DNA of 63,964 nucleotides, taken from Desulfosarcina cetonica JCM 12296 (lineage in GTDB: Bacteria; Desulfobacterota; Desulfobacteria; Desulfobacterales; Desulfosarcinaceae). Shown one piece after another: positions 56,824-63,964 of this stretch. The notes below the pieces were generated by a model. The model was given only the letters and a program-made list of their open reading frames with translations, searched no databases and was not told the origin of the DNA. Position 1 is the stretch's first letter; every line of letters begins with the position of its first letter. The stretch is from NCBI RefSeq assembly GCF_001311845.1, contig NZ_BBCC01000016.1, positions 1-63,964 on the forward strand, read 5' to 3'. The translations under genes and the position numbers were made by a program.

Positions 56824-59455
56824 ATGCGCGATAAGGATAGAGAATTATCAGCCCGATGTCGATCCGCGGCGAACGTTGCATCCGACTTTATCCATTGGAG
56901 TTCAGAACACCGGGACATTGTTGAACCGAATGTTCAAACCATCAGGCGTAATTTCAATAAGTTTGAGACACAACTCAACCGTCTGGCCGTGGCTGCCGAA
57001 AGACCCATGGCGGTTGCGGTGTTTGGTCCGAGCCAGGCCGGAAAATCGTATCTGATTTCAGCATTGGCGCGGGATGGAGAAAAAGCATTACAGGCTAAAA
57101 TCGGCACCGAGACCGTCGATTTTCTTAAACGCATCAACCCGGAAGGAGGGAAAGAATCTACCGGGATCGTCACGCGCTTTACCATCCGGGAAAATCAGCT
57201 TCCTTTTCCCGACATGCCAGTTAAAACCAGACTGATGGACCAAATTGATATTATCAAAATTATCGGGAATACCTTTTTGTCCGATGTCGATCCGGCCTGC
57301 ATCGCCATTTTGGAAGCCGAGGATATTGATGCCATTCTGGCTGACGCGGCATCAAGGCTCAGCAGAGCCCGGTTGACAGTCTGACCGCCAATGATGTTTT
57401 TGACGTGCGCGATTACTTCATGCGTTACTTTCGAGGGGTTGCCCGAATACGGATGTTAACGGAGGATTTCTGGGAAGCTGCCGCAGACGTGTTACCGCGC
57501 CTTGAAATCCATGATCGTGCCCGGTTTCTGGCAGTCCTGTGGGGTGAAACGGACGCCTTTTCCAATCTCTACGTTCAGCTTTACACGGCTCTCAAACGGT
57601 TGGACTTCAGTCATGAAGCCTATTCTGCGCTGGGCTCCGAAAGCAGTGAAGGAGCGCTTTTACCACGCAGCAAGAGTATTATCGATGTCTCTACCTTAAG
57701 CCGTTTGGGCCAGGAGAGCGCCGACACATTGACGGTTGTCGTTCCTTCCGGCACCCGGGTTGAGCTTAAGCGTTGCGAGTATGCGGCACTCATCTCCGAG
57801 TTGGTGATTCAGATTGCCGATATCCCCTACGATTATTTCCGCTTTACCGATCTGCTCGATTTTCCCGGTTATCGTTCCCGTGAACAGATCCGCCAGCTGG
57901 ACAGCTTTCTTCAGCAGGACAACGCGATCGAGTCGCTTTTCATTCGCGGTAAGGTCGCTTACCTGTTTCAACGGTATCGCGAAGAACGCGAGCTTACCAG
58001 TATGCTGCTCTGTGTTGCCGATAGCAACCAGGAAGTCAAATCGCTTCCGGATGTGATTGATGAATGGATCCGGAATACCCACGGTGAAACGGCCGAGGAA
58101 CGCAGCGGCAAAGCGGTGTCCTTGTTTTTGGTGCTGACAAAATTTGACAAAGAGTTCGATCGTAAAGGCGGGGGCGGCGACACCCCGGCGGAATATGCGT
58201 CAAAGTGGAAAACCAGGCTTCATTCCTCGCTGTGGGACTTTTTGGGCAAACAGCACGCCTGGCCGCTCGAATGGAGTAAGGCAGGCCCGTTCAATAACAG
58301 TTTCTGGATTCGAAATCCCAAATATGAGGCCCCGCATCTGTATCAGTATGATGATGCCGGCCACGAAGTCGGGTTGTTGACCGGCGCCCGTGACCTTGAA
58401 CGGATCAATGGGTTGAAGCAGGCCTTCTTGACAACGCCTGAGGTTGCGGTCCATTTCAAGAACCCCGAAGTCGCGTGGGACTCCGCATTGATGCCCAACG
58501 ATGGCGGGATCTCTTATCTGGCCACGGAACTGGGAAACGTGTGTGACCCGGATCTGAAATATAACCAGCTGGTTCATCAGTTCAATGCGGTGAAGCTCGA
58601 GATGTTGTCCCGCATGCGTGAGTATTATGTCGGTGATGACAATACCGAACGGATCAACACGCGCATTCAAAAAAGTCGCGATGTTGCCAAGGCGTTGACA
58701 AAAACAGCCAAAGCGGAACGTTTTGGAAGCCTCATGAGTCAACTCTACGTCTCTGAATCCGCGTTGAGGGACCTTTATCTGCGTATCGATAAGGAAAGCG
58801 CCCAAAATGTCATTCTGATCAGCGAACCTCAGGCGGAAGATAATGACTTTTTTGAAGCGCTGGGACTGGACGATGAAGCCCCCCAAGAGGATTCTCAGGA
58901 GGGGGCAACGGCAGCGATGCAAAGTTTTGCGGAACTTTATGCGGCAGAAGTGGCCACGTTGTGGGTGTCAAAAATTCATGATTTTGTTGATGACCATGTC
59001 GCGCGAAACTATCATTTCCTTTCAGAGGCGATTGCCCAGGACTTGATTCGGGAGCTGAAGTCGGGCTTTTCGACCATCCAGATTCAGAAGAAAATAGCGG
59101 GTACCGTTGCGGATACAACCCGCCTGCGTATTACTGTTCATAAAGCCATCGCTTTCCCGACGCGGTTGACCGCGAACCTGGTCAACGATTATGTGAATTA
59201 TCTCGGTTATCAGGATGTTCCGGAGTCTAAACGTCCGAATATCAAAGGAGAGCCCATTTTTAAATCTCAGCCTTTCGATTGTGACCCACCATCGCTTTCT
59301 GAAACGCCGGGCAATTATCATGATCGATTCGTCATGGATTGGCTCAAAGGGTTCTTAACCTTGGCAGAAGACACGCCCGGGTGGAAAGTGGCATGCGTGT
59401 TGATCCTGCTGCAAATGAAAGATTGGCGATGCTGATTTCAGCGTTGGAAGGATAG
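56824..59455 (+). CDS. srfC: SrfC-family P-loop protein, two frameshifts in this sequence
   Basis: About 877 aa repaired. The P-loop is AVFGPSQAGKSYLIS (about 65-79). A GTPase/dynamin-like pattern continues with RFTDLLDFPGYRS and LVLTKFDKEF. The frame breaks at about 57354 (one A restores ADAASKAQQSPVDSLTANDV) and about 59372 (one base restores NARVESGMRVDPAANERLAM to the TAG at 59453). A longer wrong-frame end at 59435 is rejected. Lies between srfB and a TM protein. Confidence 0.82.
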
Positions 59456-59459
59456 ATTC

Positions 59460-60608
59460 ATGCAACAACCGAGAATCTTTGTAGGGGAAGATCTCAATCG
59501 TGAACCGGGCTATACGATTTTCACCCTGGAAGGGATCAGCGGTGTCGTCGATCGTATTTCCTATTCAGTGGTTCGTCACGGGTATGACTTCAATTATCTT
59601 GGTGAGAAAGAGTGGCAAGCGGCCTTTTCCTGGTTGGAACCGGAGGATGCCTGGTATGAAAACGGGACCTTGAAATTCATTGTCCCGCCGGATGTCACCT
59701 GGCAGCTTGAACCCCAGGGCTATGTTCTGCGCCTGAACCTGACCCCGACCATCGGCGATGTCTCCTTTGATTTCTTCTGGCCGGACGTTTTACCGGCGGA
59801 ATCAACGGGGCAGCCGTCCAATGCTCAACGCCTGTCGGGTACGCGTGTCAAACCGGTGACTGCAGATACCTCCGGTCAGCCGTCGGCCATTAAAACGGTT
59901 GTTCCGGCCGCTACAAACGAAGACTTTGAGCTCAAAGATGATTTGCTGCCTGATGAGGTCATGTCTGTTTTTGATGATGAGGCCAGTATTCCAGCGATGG
60001 ATGATCTTCCTTCGTTTGAAAATCTCGCGCCGCTTACCGATGAAGAGACGCCGGTTGCGCAGGATCCGTCGAGTACCCAAGAGGCGTTGATTGTTGAAGC
60101 GACTCCGGCGGATAGGCAAGAGGAATCCGCGCCTGCGGAAAAAGAAGACATCGCCCCTTCACGAAAAGCAGCCGCATGGCTGGACCAACATACCCCCGAT
60201 GAGCCGTCAAAAGGGCCGAAGTCTGTCCTTATCCTTTTAGCGATAATAGCCACGTTTGCATTGCTTGCCGGATTGTGCCTGTTTTTTCTAAATTCAGGGT
60301 CGTCAGATCAAAAACAGGAACCTCTATCGGATAGGCCATCAACTTCTGAAGCATCCGGCAACATGACTGATCCAGGCACAGATAAAGCGTCTCAATCAAG
60401 CGCCGAAGGTGAGCACTCCCGTACGGAAATCACAGAAGTGTCAAAGCCCGTGGTTATTCCCGAGACGAAGGTTGCTGAAGAGCCAAGTCCCAATGCGCAC
60501 CAGCAGAATTTTCAAACGGAGAGCATTCTGCAGAATGCGATGCAACAGGAAAAAGAGAGGGAGACACCGAAAAAAACGGATAATCCAAGTCCATCGAGCC
60601 CGCGTTAA
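59460..60608 (+). CDS. Single-TM protein of the srf operon
   Basis: 382 aa. The first ~120 residues are a globular cytosolic domain (IFVGEDLNREPGYTIFTLEG...SFDFFWPDVL). An acidic, disordered linker follows, then one TM helix (SVLILLAIIATFALLAGLCL) at about 258-277 and a polar periplasmic tail. No known family is recognised. It starts 4 nt after the srfC stop, so it is co-translated and may anchor the Srf proteins to the membrane. Confidence 0.65.
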   Translation: MQQPRIFVGEDLNREPGYTIFTLEGISGVVDRISYSVVRHGYDFNYLGEKEWQAAFSWLEPEDAWYENGTLKFIVPPDVTWQLEPQGYVLRLNLTPTIGDVSFDFFWPDVLPAESTGQPSNAQRLSGTRVKPVTADTSGQPSAIKTVVPAATNEDFELKDDLLPDEVMSVFDDEASIPAMDDLPSFENLAPLTDEETPVAQDPSSTQEALIVEATPADRQEESAPAEKEDIAPSRKAAAWLDQHTPDEPSKGPKSVLILLAIIATFALLAGLCLFFLNSGSSDQKQEPLSDRPSTSEASGNMTDPGTDKASQSSAEGEHSRTEITEVSKPVVIPETKVAEEPSPNAHQQNFQTESILQNAMQQEKERETPKKTDNPSPSSPR

Positions 60609-60668
60609 GGCGACAGGTTGGGGAATAAAAAACTCTTTTGACTATTTATAGGAACAGGGGAACGAACG

Positions 60669-61688
60669 ATGAAAAAACATGCTCAGCTTATTTTGCTAGT
60701 GCTGTCCTTCTTTCTCTTTGCCATGATCCGTTCGGGTGTTGCAGCGGATAGTTGGATCGGAATGGTCACCGGCAGCAAAACCGGCACCTACATTAAAATT
60801 GGGCAGGATATTGCCGATGCTGCGCGCATGAATGGTGTCGATATTCGGGTCCAGGAATCTGAAGGTTCCCTTGATAATATCAAACGCATGAACAGCCGGG
60901 AAAACGCCGGCTTCGGAATCGTTCAATCAGACGTGTTGGGTTACATGAGGCGTTCAGACAGTCCTCAGTTACGAAAGGTTGCTGAACGATTACGGATGGT
61001 TTTTCCGTTGTACAATGAAGAGGTGCATGTTTTTGCGGCAACCGATATCCGTCGCTTAAGTGATTTAAACGGCCGCACGGTGTCTGTCGGCAGCAATGGC
61101 GGCGGCAGTTGGATGACAGCAATGAACCTGTTCAAAATGCTCAATATCCAGCCGGCGAGAGTTAACAATTGGGACAACACCAAGGCTGCCGCAGCGGTTA
61201 TTGACGGGAATCTGGATGCCATGATCTATGTCGCCGGCAAGCCGGTTACGTTTTTTGAAAAAGTCGGTATGTTGAAAAATGACCCGGCATATAAAGATCG
61301 CTTTAACCGTGTGCATTTTGTGGCGATCGATGAGTCGGAGGTGCTGAACGAGTATGTACCGAGCAGTATCGGCCCGAACGATTATTCCTGGATTGATGAG
61401 AAAGTACCGACAGTGGCGGTTAAAGCAGTGATGGTCAGCTACGATTTCTCCTCTCGCCGAAATTCCTACTATAATCTGCGTTGTGATCAGCTTGGTAAAA
61501 TCAGTCAGGCCCTCTACCGCAATATTGAAGACCTGAAATCCAACGGGTTGACCCCTAAGTGGCGTGAGGTCGATCTTTCGGCAACAATCGGTAACTGGCC
61601 GAAAGATAAATGTTCTCTGCAACCGTCAGCAGGGAAACAGGCGGGGGAAATGTCAACCGAAGAGAAATTGGAAAAATTTTTCAATTAA
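60669..61688 (+). CDS. TAXI-family TRAP-type solute-binding protein
   Basis: A 339-aa periplasmic binding protein. A signal peptide (LILLVLSFFLFAMIRSGVAA) is followed by the TAXI pattern WIGMVTGSKTGTYIKIGQDI and GFGIVQSDVLGYM. No TRAP membrane components are nearby, so it is probably used as a sensor or assembly part within the srf operon rather than for uptake. GGAACAGGGG lies upstream of ATG 60669. Confidence 0.8.
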   Translation: MKKHAQLILLVLSFFLFAMIRSGVAADSWIGMVTGSKTGTYIKIGQDIADAARMNGVDIRVQESEGSLDNIKRMNSRENAGFGIVQSDVLGYMRRSDSPQLRKVAERLRMVFPLYNEEVHVFAATDIRRLSDLNGRTVSVGSNGGGSWMTAMNLFKMLNIQPARVNNWDNTKAAAAVIDGNLDAMIYVAGKPVTFFEKVGMLKNDPAYKDRFNRVHFVAIDESEVLNEYVPSSIGPNDYSWIDEKVPTVAVKAVMVSYDFSSRRNSYYNLRCDQLGKISQALYRNIEDLKSNGLTPKWREVDLSATIGNWPKDKCSLQPSAGKQAGEMSTEEKLEKFFN

Positions 61689-63063
61689 TTGCCGGCAGAG
61701 TTGCCTGTGTACATTACCTCGATTGACATAGCCGATTTTCTTCCGTTGGGCTCGGCCGATTATCCGGCGTATTCGCTTTACGACGCCCTTAAAACGGTGA
61801 TCAGCCATCGTGTTTCTCAAGAAACGGCAATGTTGCTGTGCGAGCCTGTCTTTGACGCGGGAGGACTTGAGATTGACTACGCGTCGCCATTAGAGGGTCC
61901 ACTGCAATCACTCGATTCACTTGGTGATGACCAAAAAAATGCCGTGCTGGACAAGCTGTCGCAACGTGCTGCTGAAATAGCAGCACTTGCCGAAACGTTT
62001 TCCAAAAGTACGGATTCTGAAAAGATTCGGTTTGGTAAAAATTTACGGGACGCACTCGTCGTCCCGTCTTCCGACTATATTTATGTCATCGATGACCAAC
62101 CGTGCTTGTTGCCTGGGGCTTTAAAACAAGAGGGGCCGTGGCGACGTTCGATGCTGTCGATGCCTGGCGGTTGAAAGCAACGCGGCCAGCCCCGGATCCT
62201 GAGCCTCAAGCGCAACATCAGTCAGAAGCTCAGGCTTATAGAGAGTCTTTATCTGAAAATCCTGCGGATGACCTTCGTGTTGATGCCACCTTGTTCCAGA
62301 GCAAGAAAAAATTCCCTTGGCTATTTTTGCTGCTCCTGTTAGTCGGCCTTCTCTTGCTACTGTTTTTATTGCCACGGGTTTTCGGTTTGTTAGGATCAGA
62401 TCGCAATCACAACGCGTCTCCTTCAAATCCACTCTCACCACCGGCAACTGCGCCAAATGGTCAAAACGGAAGGACTTCACAGGCACAAGGCCATGGAGCA
62501 AACGGGATGTCTGAGGGTCACGATCCTTCTGCAGTACAATCGTCCTCATCTCCGAACCCTACGGGGGTGCAGGAGGACGGAGGGAATTCTCTTCCACAAA
62601 CCGGTTTACCGAATAATCCTTCAGTCTCTGCTGGGGCAAACCAAGGCCGTGAGGAGCGAATGCAGGAATTTCTCGGCCAGGACAATCCCAACGACTTTAA
62701 GGTCCCTCAAGATGCCATAATGCATGACGATCTTTCATTTCTGCAGGGGGAATGGATATCCATCACCAACTTGGTCAGTTCTGTTTCAAAAGAAAACGTC
62801 GTCATTCATTACCGCTTCGATGCACAGGGAAACGGAACAACAACAATTATCCAGGATCGGACAAAACGCTGTACAGCCCCGGTAAAAGCTTGGTTTAAAG
62901 GGGCAGATCGTCTTTACATTGAAGATCAGGCCGATGTTATCTGCTCATCAACAGCATATTTCCCCAAATCAACGGTATCTGCGATATTGACCGGGGAGGA
63001 AATGCCGTGTGTCATGGTCAGCAAGGTCAAAATATGTACGATGTTTCTTTTAGGCGTCGCTGA
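61689..63063 (+). CDS. srfA: SrfA-like membrane protein, two frameshifts in this sequence
   Basis: About 458 aa repaired. N-terminal domain (ADYPAYSLYDALKTVISHRV), then a TM helix in FPWLFLLLLLVGLLLLLFLL, a Ser/Pro-rich linker and a C-terminal beta domain (LSFLQGEWISITNLVSS...). The frame breaks at about 62100 (one C restores YVIDDQPVLVAWGFKTRG) and about 62993 (one G restores GNAVCHGQQGQNMYDVSFRR to the TGA at 63061). This N-domain/TM/C-domain layout matches SrfA. The start codon is uncertain; TTG 61689 directly follows the previous stop. Confidence 0.7.
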
Positions 63064-63558
63064 AATGACAAAGACGGTGCTCGTAAGCGTATACAGGGCA
63101 CTGTAGATGCAAGGCGCCGGGCATGCTAACGCACCTTTTCGTACTTTGAACGTGGACTCGATAGCTGATGGAAACGTGGCCACTTAAAATGATGCAATAC
63201 CGACCATAAAAATCTTATTGGCCCGGATAACGCTGGTGATACGCTCAAATATCACAACATTTTGAATTGTTAATATTTTACAAATACCCTGTACTTATCT
63301 TTCAAATCCGATCTTTAAAAGATAAGACAGCTTTTGTTTGATAATCTGAACTTCAGTGTAAAATCGCCGACCACAAAATATGGGATTGGTGATGTTGGCA
63401 TTGAGATTAAGACACTATCAAGTACCTACAGGTTTGCAGATAGGGAACATAAGCTTCAGCCGTGCCGTGTAAGCGTCGGCTGGAAGCAATCGATAGGCAA
63501 GCTTATCAAGTGTAAAGCAAAACCTCGCATTCACATGTAGCGATGACTTTATGGAAGA
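63064..63558. other. Gene-free stretch after the srf operon
   Basis: About 495 nt between convergent genes. Short open frames here lack ribosome sites and protein-like composition. No clear terminator with T-run was found. Confidence 0.3.
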
Positions 63559-63964
63559 TTATTTTCTTATTCTCCGAATCGCTATATTTCGTGCGGAACC
63601 TCCAAAGAGAGCTGGCTTTGATGTTGACTTACATTCTTCCAATGATGAACATCTCCAACCAGTGTTTGTATAAATTGCTCCATATTGACACACTATCCCA
63701 GGAGGTGATTCGATATATTCATATACGCCATCCTGTACTCTTTGGTAATATTTTACATTAGGTACTGAATCATATTTTTTGCAGCAATCATCACAGTGCA
63801 ACTTATGAGTCGAATTACATATCCTTGACTCATCATTATATTTCTTTTCCTTCTGTTTTCTTTCAATGGCAAGCGCTTTATGAATTTTTCTTGACTGAGA
63901 AACAAAATTTCCACTTGGATACTCTTCTAGATACTTATTAAAGCTTTCGAGAGTATTTATATTC
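63559..63964 (-). CDS. Partial protein, C-terminal part; runs off the window end
   Basis: The minus-strand frame is open to the window edge: NTLESFNKYLEEYPSGNFVS resembles a tetratricopeptide-type repeat end. It is followed by a cysteine-rich domain (CNSTHKLHCDDCCKKYDS; GWRCSSLEECKS) and a basic tail. The gene starts beyond 63964. The TTG at 63801 is not a plausible start. Function unknown. Confidence 0.5.
   Translation of the reverse strand, partial: NINTLESFNKYLEEYPSGNFVSQSRKIHKALAIERKQKEKKYNDESRICNSTHKLHCDDCCKKYDSVPNVKYYQRVQDGVYEYIESPPGIVCQYGAIYTNTGWRCSSLEECKSTSKPALFGGSARNIAIRRIRK

Noticed and set aside
63334-63540. 68-codon plus-strand frame after the srf operon
   Set aside because: No ribosome site and no protein-like pattern.

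Overview
Host and setting. The two flanks look like the chromosome of a strictly anaerobic Desulfobacterota (sulfate-reducer type) bacterium. This is inferred from a Tat-exported [NiFe] hydrogenase, a chemoreceptor with a c-type haem motif, an FmdE-family protein, a CoA-disulfide-reductase/rhodanese fusion and a TAXI-type binding protein. No marker gene fixes the species.

Layout. (1) 1-9451: host housekeeping and redox genes, ending in an intact initiator tRNA-Met. (2) 9436-51568: a 42-kb integrative mobilizable element inserted at the 3' end of that tRNA. It is bounded by a 16-bp direct repeat, with a large serine recombinase at the left end and relaxase/MobC genes at the right end. (3) 51569-63964: host DNA again. 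It begins with the tRNA's own terminator, now 42 kb away, and later carries an srfB-srfC-TM protein-TAXI-srfA operon.

Inside the element, left to right: recombinase module; palindrome and terminator; coupling protein, VWA protein, lipoprotein and 4-TM protein (transfer module); AT-rich cargo including a triple-repeat protein and a Fic protein; an IS21-family insertion with a passenger gene; a second, tyrosine-type integration module next to the 5' half of a tRNA-Cys; a Gabija-type pair (GajA/GajB); an ~840-nt region dense in nested inverted repeats that looks like a large structured RNA; a type I restriction-modification operon; a GHKL ATPase plus STAS-like pair; a type II-short CBASS operon (HNH-SAVED effector, CD-NTase, E2); ArdA antirestriction; a complete diversity-generating retroelement (secreted DUF1566 target, Avd, template repeat, reverse transcriptase); and the relaxase operon.

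How it fits together. The element couples mobility with several defence systems, an antirestriction protein and a system that can mutate a secreted C-type-lectin-like protein. All 15 TR/VR substitutions fall on template adenines, which shows the retroelement has been active.

Caution on sequence quality. At least 16 gene-internal frameshifts occur across host and element, and each can be repaired by adding a single base, usually in a short homopolymer. The simplest reading is residual base-deletion error in a long-read assembly. I therefore annotate these as whole genes with a frameshift note rather than as pseudogenes.
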